Origin: Furfurilactobacillus siliginis
GTDB lineage: Bacteria; Bacillota; Bacilli; Lactobacillales; Lactobacillaceae
DNA: 64,000 bases
Assembly: GCF_001437435.1 (NCBI RefSeq)
Contig: NZ_JQCB01000007.1
Span: 8,254 to 72,253, forward strand
Reading direction: 5' to 3'
The position numbers and the translations under genes are program-made. The notes beneath the pieces were generated by a model. The model was not told where the DNA came from. It did not search any database and saw only the letters and a list, made by a program, of their open reading frames with translations. Below, one piece after another: positions 1 to 10,225 of this stretch. How positions within the stretch are numbered: the stretch's first letter is position 1; each line of letters begins with the position of its first letter.

Positions 1-42
1 CTGGGGGACACCACACTCCTCTGTGGAAAAGTGCGCGCAAGG

Positions 43-1044
43 CTAGTTATCCTCAGGCAACTTGTCCACTTCTTCGACGAACTTTCGTGCATCTTCTTCA
101 ATCGCACGATCTTCACCAGTTAGTTGTTCATCTGGAATTGCATCTAAATCGGCATACATTTCAATATGCTGCTTGTGATCAATAAAGGTCATTGGTGCAT
201 CGCCACCATATTCACCATCAAGGTTAATCATCATCCGATCAGCGTTCAGTGGTTTGGCAATCACCTTACTTGTTTTCTTGTAAATAATATGTGGATCATT
301 AATGTGCTTGCCACCGTTTAAGACCAACGTCATCAACCGCAGCAGTTGCGCCATGCTAGCCGTCTTCACAATCAACAAGCTAAACTTACCATCATCTAAT
401 GACGCATCAGGCACAATTTGTTCAAAACCACCGATGGAGTTTGTTAGTCCAAGCAAGAACATAGATGCCTCACCTTCAAACTTACCATCATCGTATTCAA
501 TCGACATTTGAATTGGCTTGATCTGAGGCAACAACTCGGCGCCTTTAACTAAGTAGGCCAAGTAACCGAAGATGGTCTTCATGTCGGAAGGCACGTCATA
601 GGTCAATTCTGTCAGCAATCCACCACCAGCAATATTGATAAAGTAAGTATCGCCAGCTTGCCCGATATCCATCTTAACGGTCTGATGCTTTAATACGACC
701 TTAGCTGCGGCCAACGGTTCGTCCCGCGGAATGCGTAATGCCCGCGCGTAATCATTGGTTGTCCCGGCCGGAATAATTGCCATCTTTGGCCGCTTCTCTA
801 AGCCAGCGATCCCATTAACAACTTCATTAATGGTCCCGTCACCGCCTGCAGCAACGACAAGGTCAAAGCCTTCTTCAGCTGCACGACGCGCCTCATTTTT
901 GGCAGAGTTTTCTTCTGGGGTCGTTGCATAGGCGCTCGTTTCATACCCAGCCTGTTCGAAAACGTTTAAAATGTCGATTAAATCTCGCTTAAGCGCTTCT
1001 CGACCCGATGTTGGGTTATAAATCACCCGTGCTCGTTGTCCCAT
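43..1044 (-). CDS. dgkB: Diacylglycerol/lipid kinase (DgkB/YegS family)
   Basis: A 333-residue soluble lipid kinase of the DAGK catalytic family. It carries the nucleotide-binding GGDGT motif at residues 67-71 followed by NEVVNG, and the early YNPTSG loop typical of the family. The family phosphorylates diacylglycerol released by lipoteichoic acid synthesis and so recycles it to phosphatidate at the membrane face. The ATG has a GGAGG site seven bases upstream. It lies 97 bp downstream of gatB on the same strand, as in other lactobacilli, and is probably the last gene of the gatCAB unit. Length and motifs are complete; the lipid specificity is inferred from the family. Confidence 0.92.
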   Translation of the reverse strand: MGQRARVIYNPTSGREALKRDLIDILNVFEQAGYETSAYATTPEENSAKNEARRAAEEGFDLVVAAGGDGTINEVVNGIAGLEKRPKMAIIPAGTTNDYARALRIPRDEPLAAAKVVLKHQTVKMDIGQAGDTYFINIAGGGLLTELTYDVPSDMKTIFGYLAYLVKGAELLPQIKPIQMSIEYDDGKFEGEASMFLLGLTNSIGGFEQIVPDASLDDGKFSLLIVKTASMAQLLRLMTLVLNGGKHINDPHIIYKKTSKVIAKPLNADRMMINLDGEYGGDAPMTFIDHKQHIEMYADLDAIPDEQLTGEDRAIEEDARKFVEEVDKLPEDN

Positions 1045-1081
1045 TACATATCCTCCACTAGTTAACCTTTACTATGTAACA

Positions 1082-1103
1082 CCTCGTTGGAATCCCAACG
1101 AGG
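1082..1103. terminator. Small hairpin between gatB and dgkB
   Basis: CCTCGTTGG, a four-base loop, then CCAACGAGG form a perfect 9-bp stem. On the minus strand, the direction of transcription, it is not followed by a T-run, so it is more likely an RNA processing or partial attenuation structure between gatB and dgkB than a full terminator. Confidence 0.4.
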
Positions 1104-1141
1104 CTTAATTTTACCTGCTAATTTTCTAAAGTACAACTAAA

Positions 1142-2569
1142 CTAACGCGCATTTAACGAAGCCATTAACAATTTGTTGACGACCTTCGGGTTCGCTTGAC
1201 CATGCGTTTGCTTCATGATTTGACCAACCAAGAAACCGACGGCACGATCCTTACCATTCTTAAAGTCTTCAATTGATTGTGCGTTGTTGTCCAAAATTTC
1301 ATCAATGATGGGTTGCAGCTGTGCTGGATCAGATAATTGAACCAATCCGTGTTCCTTAACATAGCTAGCTGGGTCTTCACCGTCAGTAACGGCTTTAAAG
1401 ACCTTCTTGGCCATCTTAGAAGAAATGGTGCCATCCATCTGTAACTTGATCATGCTGGCCAAGTTAGCGGGTGTCAACTTGGTGTCTTGTAAATCAATAT
1501 GGTTATCGTTCAAATAGGCATTTACATCCCCTTGAAGATAGTTAGATGTCAATTTGGCATCGGCGCCTGCAGCGACGGCAGCTTCAAAGAAGTCGGACAT
1601 TTCCTTCGTTTGCGTCAAGACCATGGCGTCATAGTCTGTTAAGCCAAGCTCGCCGACGTAACGTTCACGCCGTTGTTCTGGCATTTCTGGCATGTCGGCT
1701 TTAATCTGTTCAAGCCATTCGTCAGCAACCACAACATCTGGAATATCAGGTTCTGGGAAGTAACGATAATCATCGGCACCTTCCTTAACCCGCATCAGAA
1801 TCGTCTCACCGGTTGTTTCATCAAAACGACGGGTTTCTTGTTGAATCTCGCCACCAGCTAAGAGAACTTTTTGTTGCCGTTGTTCTTCGTATTCAAGCCC
1901 TTTGCGAACATAGTTGAAGGAGTTCAAGTTCTTCAATTCTGTCTTGGTACCAAATTTATCAACACCAAATGGTCGAATGGAAATGTTGACGTCCACCCGC
2001 ATGGAACCTTCTTCCATCTTGACGTCAGATACACCAGTAAACTGAATCCGTTGACGCAACGTATCCAGGTAAGCATAGGCCTCTTCAGGCGAAGCAATGT
2101 CTGGCTTTGACACAATTTCAATCAATGGTGTTCCTTGCCGGTTTAAATCGACGTAAGAATAGCCATTCGGATTATGCGTGTTCTTACCGGCATCTTCTTC
2201 GATATGCATTTCTTCGATCCCAATTTTTTTCTTGGTCCCGTTCACATCGATTTCGATCCAACCGTTTTGGGCTAATGGTGTGTCAGATTGTGACACTTGG
2301 TAAGCCTTGGGGTTATCAGGATAGAAATAGTTTTTACGGTCAAAATGCATGTGTTGGTTGATGTTTGCATGTAGCGCTAAGGCAGCACGCATCCCGTATT
2401 CCACCACACCTTTATTAGGCGTCGGTAACACACCAGGATATCCCCAGTCGATCACGTTGGTGTTGGCATTCGGATCATCCCCAAATTCAACTGGTGAGGG
2501 ACTGAAAATCTTTGACTTTGTTTTTAGCTCAACGTGGACTTCGAGCCCAATTGTTGTTTGAAAATTCAT
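1142..2569 (-). CDS. gatB: Asp-tRNA(Asn)/Glu-tRNA(Gln) amidotransferase subunit B
   Basis: GatB, 475 residues, is the tRNA-binding and kinase subunit of the GatCAB amidotransferase, which converts Glu-tRNA(Gln) (and Asp-tRNA(Asn)) to the amidated forms in organisms lacking the cognate synthetases. The family signature [12 protein letters not shown] is at residues 141-152, and the C-terminal YqeY-like helical tail is present (to LLMASLNAR). Its ATG overlaps the gatA stop by one base (TAATG), showing translational coupling. It is full length. Confidence 0.97.
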   Translation of the reverse strand: MNFQTTIGLEVHVELKTKSKIFSPSPVEFGDDPNANTNVIDWGYPGVLPTPNKGVVEYGMRAALALHANINQHMHFDRKNYFYPDNPKAYQVSQSDTPLAQNGWIEIDVNGTKKKIGIEEMHIEEDAGKNTHNPNGYSYVDLNRQGTPLIEIVSKPDIASPEEAYAYLDTLRQRIQFTGVSDVKMEEGSMRVDVNISIRPFGVDKFGTKTELKNLNSFNYVRKGLEYEEQRQQKVLLAGGEIQQETRRFDETTGETILMRVKEGADDYRYFPEPDIPDVVVADEWLEQIKADMPEMPEQRRERYVGELGLTDYDAMVLTQTKEMSDFFEAAVAAGADAKLTSNYLQGDVNAYLNDNHIDLQDTKLTPANLASMIKLQMDGTISSKMAKKVFKAVTDGEDPASYVKEHGLVQLSDPAQLQPIIDEILDNNAQSIEDFKNGKDRAVGFLVGQIMKQTHGQANPKVVNKLLMASLNAR

Positions 2570-4038
2570 TAGGCGCGACCTCCTTCATTCATGGTTGGCT
2601 TCAATGTGTGGAAGTTCGTGTGTTGTTCAAAAGCATAGGCCGTGTTCAGCACATGTTCTTCATCAAAGGCTTTCCCAATGACCTGTAATCCAACTGGCAA
2701 CCCATCGACTAACCCAGCGGGTACTGAAATAGCAGGTAGACCAGCCAAGTTGGCAGGAACCGTAAGCATATCATTCATATACATGGTCATTGGATCCTTC
2801 GTTTCTTCACCAATCCCAAAAGCTGGGGTTGGGGCGGTTGGCCCTACGATAACATCGTAATCCTTGAAAACCCGGTTAAAGTCTTCGATAATCAGTGTCC
2901 GAATCTTTGCGGCTTTCATAAAGAAGGCATCGTAAGCACCGGCAGACAAGGCAAATGTACCAAGCATGATCCGACGTTTAACCTCGTCACCAAAGCCTTC
3001 TGAACGTGTCTTGATGTACAACTCGTCCAAATTTTTAGCGTTTTGTGTCCGGTAACCATAGCGAATCCCATCAAACCGTTGCAAGTTTGAGGATGCTTCC
3101 GAAGGTCCTAGAATATAGTAAGCCTGAATCCCGTGAGTACTGTGTGGCAAACTAACTTCATCGACCGTTGCACCTAAATCTTCTAACTGTTTGATAGCAG
3201 CTTTGATCTGGGCTTTCACACCGGCATCGATCCCATCACCCAAGAATTCACGAGGCACACCAATCTTCAAGCCTTTGATGTCGCCAGTTAAACCAGCAAC
3301 ATAATCAGGAACTGCCTTGGTCGAAGACGTTGCATCACGGTCATCACGACCAGCAATCACATTCATCATCGCTGCGGCATCCGTGACATTCGTCGTCATG
3401 GGTCCGATTTGATCCAATGATGAGGCGAATGCAATTAGACCCCAGCGACTAACACGACCGTATGTTGGCTTCAAACCAACAATTCCGTTAAAGGCTGCTG
3501 GTTGGCGAATCGAACCACCAGTATCTGAACCAAGGGAAGCTAATACATCCCTTGCTGCAACTGTGGCAGCAGAACCACCCGAAGAACCACCAGGCACTTT
3601 GGTAACATCCCAAGGGTTATGTGACGTTCCGTAATAGGAAGTTTCCGTTGAGGCACCCATGGCAAATTCATCCAGGTTGGTCTTACCAATTGTGATGGCA
3701 CCGGCGTTTTGCAAACGAGTAACCACGTCTGCATCATAAATTGGCGTAAAGTTCTCCAGAATCTTGGAGGAAGCAGTCGTCAATAAGCCGTTGGTCGTCA
3801 AGTTGTCCTTGAACGCAACTGGTACCCCTGAAAATAGATTGCCAGCATCAACACCAGCTTCGTCGACTTTAGCAGCTTGTGCCAAAGCACCCTCATCATT
3901 GACCGTAACATAGGCGTTCAATGCGTCTTCATGGTCATGAATATCAGCTAACGTTGCCTTTGTGATTTCAGTGGCAGATACATCTTTGTTCACCAATGCG
4001 TGATGCAAGTCGGTAATGCTTTCGTATGACTGTGACAT
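2569..4038 (-). CDS. gatA: Asp-tRNA(Asn)/Glu-tRNA(Gln) amidotransferase subunit A
   Basis: GatA, 489 residues, is the glutaminase/amidase subunit that releases ammonia from glutamine and channels it to GatB. The amidase-signature catalytic triad is visible: Lys77 (VAFKDN), cis-Ser152 in GGSSGGS and Ser176 in [10 protein letters not shown]. It is the middle gene of gatC-gatA-gatB; its start overlaps the gatC stop by one base and its own stop overlaps the gatB start, so the three subunits are translated in a coupled way. Confidence 0.97.
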   Translation of the reverse strand: MSQSYESITDLHHALVNKDVSATEITKATLADIHDHEDALNAYVTVNDEGALAQAAKVDEAGVDAGNLFSGVPVAFKDNLTTNGLLTTASSKILENFTPIYDADVVTRLQNAGAITIGKTNLDEFAMGASTETSYYGTSHNPWDVTKVPGGSSGGSAATVAARDVLASLGSDTGGSIRQPAAFNGIVGLKPTYGRVSRWGLIAFASSLDQIGPMTTNVTDAAAMMNVIAGRDDRDATSSTKAVPDYVAGLTGDIKGLKIGVPREFLGDGIDAGVKAQIKAAIKQLEDLGATVDEVSLPHSTHGIQAYYILGPSEASSNLQRFDGIRYGYRTQNAKNLDELYIKTRSEGFGDEVKRRIMLGTFALSAGAYDAFFMKAAKIRTLIIEDFNRVFKDYDVIVGPTAPTPAFGIGEETKDPMTMYMNDMLTVPANLAGLPAISVPAGLVDGLPVGLQVIGKAFDEEHVLNTAYAFEQHTNFHTLKPTMNEGGRA

Positions 4039-4349
4039 TAGGCATCCTCACTTTCATCAATGATGGCAGGCACTTTGATGAACCCGTCTTCTGTTTCTGG
4101 TGCTTCGTTTAACAAAGCATCCTTTTGATGTGCATTAACCGCAACATCTTCACGTAAAATAGCAGTTGCATCCGCCATATTGGTCGTTGGTTTAACGTTA
4201 TCAGTATCGACTTCATCCAAACCTTCAATCATCGTAATAATTTCATCTAATTGGGTAGTAAATTTTTGTGCCTGTTCATCAGTCAAAGAAAGCTTGGCTA
4301 ATGAGGCTACGTGTTCGACTTCAACACGTGAAATTGGTTCTACTGTCAT
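4038..4349 (-). CDS. gatC: Asp-tRNA(Asn)/Glu-tRNA(Gln) amidotransferase subunit C
   Basis: GatC, about 103 residues, is the small chaperone-like subunit that wraps around GatA and stabilises the complex. The N-terminal [17 protein letters not shown] pattern is the usual GatC opening. An in-frame ATG lies six bases further upstream, but the AGAGG ribosome site is too close to it, so the second ATG (MTVEP) is chosen as start. First gene of the gatCAB(-dgkB) unit, with a TATAAT box about 45 bp upstream. Confidence 0.93.
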   Translation of the reverse strand: MTVEPISRVEVEHVASLAKLSLTDEQAQKFTTQLDEIITMIEGLDEVDTDNVKPTTNMADATAILREDVAVNAHQKDALLNEAPETEDGFIKVPAIIDESEDA

Positions 4350-4391
4350 GCTCATCCCTCTTTCTCAAAAAAACTTGTCACTATCCTGTTT

Positions 4392-4397
4392 ATTATA
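4392..4397 (-). promoter_or_regulatory. Probable -10 box of the gatCAB operon
   Basis: A perfect TATAAT on the minus strand about 45 bp upstream of gatC. No good -35 hexamer lies 16-18 bp away; that position is occupied by the kup-side hairpin (4403-4425), so the promoter is only half supported. Confidence 0.5.
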
Positions 4398-4402
4398 CGA
4401 CA

Positions 4403-4425
4403 AAGCCGCCAACGTGTGGCGGCTT
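4403..4425 (-). terminator. Hairpin downstream of kup
   Basis: AAGCCGCCA / TGGCGGCTT perfect 9-bp stem with a five-base loop, in the gap between kup and gatC. On the minus strand it is followed by only three T residues, so it is a weak terminator candidate for kup. It ends five bases upstream of the gatC TATAAT box. Confidence 0.5.
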
Positions 4426-4542
4426 CTGCGAAATATCTACAACATAAAATGTCACTTTATGACGAAAAAAGTTTGTTTTCCATCACAGCTAAAAATGCCG
4501 TTAAACAAAATGTCATTTATGTCCAAATTTAATCGTTCTCGT

Positions 4543-6594
4543 TTACTTTTTGGGCGTCAAATCCTCATCGTCATCAACTTCCGGAATATCTTTTCGCTGA
4601 CGAATACGACGCATGATTGGCCGCCGGCGCCGTCCTAAAATCAACGGCACATGTTCAACCACAACATCAGCGAAATCTAAGCCAAACCAAGAAGCCGGTG
4701 AACTTGTCCAGTTTTGCAATGTGATGCGTTGCTGAATGATAAACCAATCAAAGGGATGAATTCGCGTGTCCGGCGATAATTCTTCTTGAATCACAACGAA
4801 ACTAAAATCGCCTACGTTACGACCAGTTGACATCGTGTATTTTTGTGGTTGTGCTGGCAATTCACCACTTTCAATCAACTCCTGCACAATGGCGCGTAAG
4901 TAGACGTTGACCCGCTGTTCTCGCCGAAAACCAAGGTACAGTTGCACGTTGATCACATTGTCGGTACCCAACATATCGACATCATACTTAGCCGTGTATG
5001 GATCGTCGGTGACATTGACCGTTACAAACCAATATGCCTGTGCCCGTTTTGGCCGTTTATCCAAAATCGAATAAATCATTTCACGTTTAATCAGATGCCC
5101 CGGACGCACTTTGGCCATGTAGACCAAATTGGTCGCAAAAGTTGGATAACTTTCATCACGACTCAATGCTTGCAGTTGATCTTTGTAATCATCCAAGTCC
5201 ACATACACTGATCCGAATTCATCACGATCACGAATAATGTTTCCGTAATACCAAATGTACATAACTAACAAAATCAAACCGGCTAAAATCGCAGTCACGT
5301 ACCCACCATGAACAAATTTGACCATCGATGAAACAAAGAACATCGTTTCCAAACTTCCGAAAAATAAGACCATTAACCAGGCCAACGCGCCGTTAACTTT
5401 GCGTAACCGTAAATATTGATACAGCAACAGCGTCGTCATCAGCATCGTGACCGTAATGGCTAGACCATAGGCTGCTTCCATATGCGCGGATGTCCGGAAA
5501 TATAACACGATACCTAAACATGCAATCCATAAGATACCATTTACGACTGGCACATAAATCTGCCCATGCTTAAGTGTCGGATAATTAATCTTCAATCGTG
5601 GTAGTAATTTCAAACGTACAGCTTCGGCCACCAGCGTGTAAGAGCCGGTTATCAATGCTTGTGAGGCAATAATCGCGGCTAATGTTGCCAACACAATGCC
5701 GACAAAGCGCCAATCGCCCGGTAAAATCTCAAAGAACGGATTGAAGTCTTCTACCTTTGCCAACTGCGCATCGGTTGCATGCTGCATGACCCACACGCCT
5801 TGACCAAAGTAATTAAACATTAAACAGATAAAAACATATGGCCAACTACCATCAATATTAACTTTACCGACATGCCCAACATCGGAGTACAAGGCTTCTG
5901 CCCCAGTTGTCGCTAGGAAAACACTACCGAGAATAAAGATGCCGACCTTATTATCAGGACTCGTTAAAATACTGACAGCATAGTATGGATTTAACGCACG
6001 CAAAATACTCAGATCAGGTAACGTATTGATCAAGCCAACGACGCCAATAAACGTAAACCAGATGGTCATAATCGGTCCAAACGCACGACCAATTACCCGC
6101 GTTCCAAATCGTTGAATGACAAACAATGCCGATAAAATGACCAGCGTGATTACGATAACATCTGCCTGATTATGCACTGGTTGCCAGCCATGAAAGACGA
6201 TCCCTTTTAACCCCTCAATCGATGTCGTCACCGTCACTGCCGGCGTCAACATACCATCTGCTAGCAACGCTGCACCACCGACTAACGCAGGGACAATCAG
6301 CCAACGGGCACGATGACGAACCAACGTATACAGCGCAAAAATACCGCCTTCGCCGTGGTTTGTGGCCCGTAACGCAATCAAGACATATTTCAACGTGGTC
6401 AATAGCATCACAGTCCAAAAGATCAGTGAGATACTCCCTGTGATCAACTCGCGACTCGCTGTCGTTAAGCCACCATTATCGGCTAAGATCGTTTTCATAA
6501 CGTACAGTGGCGAAGTCCCAATGTCACCATACACAATTCCAAGTGTTACTAATAAACCAGCTGCACTTATTCTTGTACGTGCTTTTGGATTCAT
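4543..6594 (-). CDS. kup: Kup-type potassium uptake permease
   Basis: Low-affinity K+ transporter of the HAK/KUP/KT family, about 683 residues: an N-terminal membrane domain of roughly 12 helices (to about residue 455, with the conserved GIVYGDIGTSPLYV segment at the start) followed by a hydrophilic cytosolic domain. A longer frame starts at an ATG seven codons upstream, but TTGGAG lies correctly before the ATG of MNPKART, which matches the family's usual start. It sits between camS and gatC, which are normally close neighbours in lactobacilli, so it looks like an insertion into that block. It has its own upstream region, downstream of repeat elements. Confidence 0.93.
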   Translation of the reverse strand: MNPKARTRISAAGLLVTLGIVYGDIGTSPLYVMKTILADNGGLTTASRELITGSISLIFWTVMLLTTLKYVLIALRATNHGEGGIFALYTLVRHRARWLIVPALVGGAALLADGMLTPAVTVTTSIEGLKGIVFHGWQPVHNQADVIVITLVILSALFVIQRFGTRVIGRAFGPIMTIWFTFIGVVGLINTLPDLSILRALNPYYAVSILTSPDNKVGIFILGSVFLATTGAEALYSDVGHVGKVNIDGSWPYVFICLMFNYFGQGVWVMQHATDAQLAKVEDFNPFFEILPGDWRFVGIVLATLAAIIASQALITGSYTLVAEAVRLKLLPRLKINYPTLKHGQIYVPVVNGILWIACLGIVLYFRTSAHMEAAYGLAITVTMLMTTLLLYQYLRLRKVNGALAWLMVLFFGSLETMFFVSSMVKFVHGGYVTAILAGLILLVMYIWYYGNIIRDRDEFGSVYVDLDDYKDQLQALSRDESYPTFATNLVYMAKVRPGHLIKREMIYSILDKRPKRAQAYWFVTVNVTDDPYTAKYDVDMLGTDNVINVQLYLGFRREQRVNVYLRAIVQELIESGELPAQPQKYTMSTGRNVGDFSFVVIQEELSPDTRIHPFDWFIIQQRITLQNWTSSPASWFGLDFADVVVEHVPLILGRRRRPIMRRIRQRKDIPEVDDDEDLTPKK

Positions 6595-6680
6595 TTTTAT
6601 TCTCCAACTTGTCATAGATTAATGAACAGTTCAATTTTAGCCATTCTCGTTAAGAATAACACCACTAATTTGAAAGTGAG

Positions 6681-6790
6681 CGTGGGACAAAAGTCAGGAA
6701 ATCGTGAACAAGACCTAGAACTACCGTACGGGTTGGGTTTCAACCCGGTATCACTCGTAGTCTGCACAGCGACTTGACTTTTGTCCCACG
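6681..6790. repeat. T1 intergenic element, intact copy
   Basis: A 110-bp element bounded by a perfect 16-bp inverted repeat (6681-6696 and 6775-6790; GTGGGACAAAAGTC at the left end). Inside are GACCTAGAAC, TACCGTACGGG and a small hairpin GGGTTG/CAACCC at 6730-6746. Related copies: 12651-12692 (deleted), 17304-17403 (reverse orientation) and 62128-62199 (diverged). It contains no ORF and lies between camS and kup. Confidence 0.85.
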
Positions 6791-6806
6791 TTTTCGTTAT
6801 TTAAAG
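6787..6806. repeat. L box
   Basis: CACGTTTTCGTTATTTAAAG, one copy of the short conserved box that joins the T1 or T2 elements to S hairpins in this genome. It overlaps the last four bases of the T1 arm. Confidence 0.65.
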
Positions 6807-6822
6807 TTGTAAATTAAAAAGT

Positions 6823-6855
6823 GAGTTTGGGACAGATGACTTTTGTCCCAAACTC
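6823..6855. repeat. S hairpin (GGGACA type)
   Basis: GAGTTTGGGACA / TGTCCCAAACTC, a perfect 12-bp stem around a nine-base loop. The same hairpin with different outer sequence recurs at 12728-12762, 17179-17235 and 58847-58892. It could act as a bidirectional terminator, though here it lies between the camS terminator and kup. Confidence 0.75.
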
Positions 6856-6874
6856 ATGATTTTTGAATTAGAAG

Positions 6875-6893
6875 ATTAAATGGTGAAACCGTG
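6875..6893. repeat. L box, reverse orientation
   Basis: ATTAAATGGTGAAACCGTG, the reverse complement form of the L box, so the S hairpin at 6823-6855 is flanked by L boxes pointing in opposite directions. Confidence 0.55.
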
Positions 6894-6902
6894 GGCCAAT
6901 AC

Positions 6903-6963
6903 AAAAATAGCACGTTTGGTTCAGTCCACTAAAACGTAAACTGAACCAACCGCGCTATTTTTT
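6903..6963 (-). terminator. camS terminator
   Basis: Long interrupted stem: AAAAATAGC...TTGGTTCAG pairs with CTGAACCAA...GCTATTTTTT across a 16-base loop. On the minus strand it lies 20 bp after the camS stop and ends in a T-run, fitting the end of the pcrA-ligA-camS operon. Confidence 0.8.
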
Positions 6964-6983
6964 GCTTACTAAGCTCCGACGCT

Positions 6984-8120
6984 TTAATAAGAACCAAACA
7001 CATGCGTCGTAAACTTATTTTCACCTGCATCCCGATTTAAGAATGACTGTACGCCATCCGTCGATTGCACGGTGATATCAATTGGCACACCAGATGGTAA
7101 ATACTTCGGTGCCACTTGCGCCAGGTACTGTGTCAAACTGATAACTTCTGTCTGACTGTAGAACTGGGTTGTAATCGTGACATTCATGCCTGACAAACTA
7201 TCATCTTGATACTGCGCCTGCGCAGTTACACCACTCAAGTTAGGGAAGAAATTTTGCACCTGTGTCTTAAAGTTTTCAAAGTTGCTTTCATCATTACTGG
7301 TACCAGAGCTAGCACTCCCACCAGCAGATGGGAACACTGCGTTGCGCTGATCGATGTTTTTCCAGGCATCAATAGACTTACCGTCATTAACACTATAGTT
7401 GAAGAATGTGCCCCCGACTAAACTGTCATCTGGCGCTTGTTTGTATAACGCAATGATAACTGGAACATCCTTACCAACACCCTTGGTACGCCGCAAACGT
7501 TGCAACACTTTAGCCGCAATTGCTTTGCCTTGTTCTTGTACCTGTTCATCAGAAATCTTGGTACTGTACTGCGCACCATACTGTTCCTTGGTGTAATAAT
7601 CCACCGAGTTCAAACCTAACCCGATCGTGATACCACTTAGTTTCAAGTTATCACCATCTTGGGTCATGTAGTCTTGTTCTTCCATGGCTTGCAAGTACAT
7701 CGGGTTACGCTTATCTGGATCCTTCTTACCATTATCAGCAGGATTCAGCCCATCAGGATTGTCCTTTGATTCCCGCCCAAGCCAATCTTGCACCGTTCCT
7801 GTTGAAAGATACTGGCCTTCTTGGAAGATGTACTTACTTGGCTTGAACTGTTTTTTGGAAACATTAAGCAATCCATTTTCAAAACTCTTTAAATTAAATT
7901 GATTGGCATCTTGGTCATTCGTGACGCCACGAGATTTACTGACCTGATAATGACCATTTTTAATAACACCTTGGTAATTATCACCACCGGCTTGCCCCGT
8001 CGTCTGAAGTTTCTTTTTATTAACCGTTGAAGGTGTGTTTTGGGTCGTGTTGATATTGCCACACGCTGCTAACATTAATGTCGTGAGGAACAGTGCCGCC
8101 ACAATTCGAAATTTTTTCAC
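6984..8120 (-). CDS. camS: CamS family sex-pheromone-type lipoprotein
   Basis: A 378-residue lipoprotein. The N terminus is a lipoprotein signal peptide with lipobox LAAC, the modified cysteine being residue 20, followed by a low-complexity linker rich in T, N and K. The remainder matches the CamS family, whose signal peptides yield pheromone-like peptides in enterococci and staphylococci; the role of the mature protein is not established. It is the third gene after pcrA and ligA, 46 bp downstream of ligA, the usual arrangement in lactobacilli. Confidence 0.9.
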   Translation of the reverse strand: MKKFRIVAALFLTTLMLAACGNINTTQNTPSTVNKKKLQTTGQAGGDNYQGVIKNGHYQVSKSRGVTNDQDANQFNLKSFENGLLNVSKKQFKPSKYIFQEGQYLSTGTVQDWLGRESKDNPDGLNPADNGKKDPDKRNPMYLQAMEEQDYMTQDGDNLKLSGITIGLGLNSVDYYTKEQYGAQYSTKISDEQVQEQGKAIAAKVLQRLRRTKGVGKDVPVIIALYKQAPDDSLVGGTFFNYSVNDGKSIDAWKNIDQRNAVFPSAGGSASSGTSNDESNFENFKTQVQNFFPNLSGVTAQAQYQDDSLSGMNVTITTQFYSQTEVISLTQYLAQVAPKYLPSGVPIDITVQSTDGVQSFLNRDAGENKFTTHVFGSY

Positions 8121-8166
8121 CTGTCTGACTCCTTCTTATGTGACGGTTCCACCGTCGTCATGCCAT

Positions 8167-10218
<2,052 letters not shown>

Positions 10219-10225
10219 TCATTTT

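Noticed and set aside
1673-1861. Short plus-strand frames opposite gatB
   Set aside because: Small shadows of the real gene with no ribosome site.
4445-4521. AAAATGTCA(C)TTTATG direct repeat downstream of kup
   Set aside because: Two imperfect 15-bp copies 62 bp apart in AT-rich sequence; too short and isolated to interpret.
4180-4638. 152-residue open frame on the plus strand
   Set aside because: It overlaps gatC and the kup 3' end in antisense and crosses the intergenic hairpin; no family resemblance.
6730-6750. tRNA-like T-loop (GGGTTTCAACCC)
   Set aside because: It resembles a T-arm but no D-arm, anticodon arm or acceptor stem surrounds it; it is the inner hairpin of the T1 element.
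6681-6963. Possible CRISPR array or IS remnant
   Set aside because: The hairpins do not form regularly spaced direct repeats with unique spacers, and no transposase fragment or cas gene is present.
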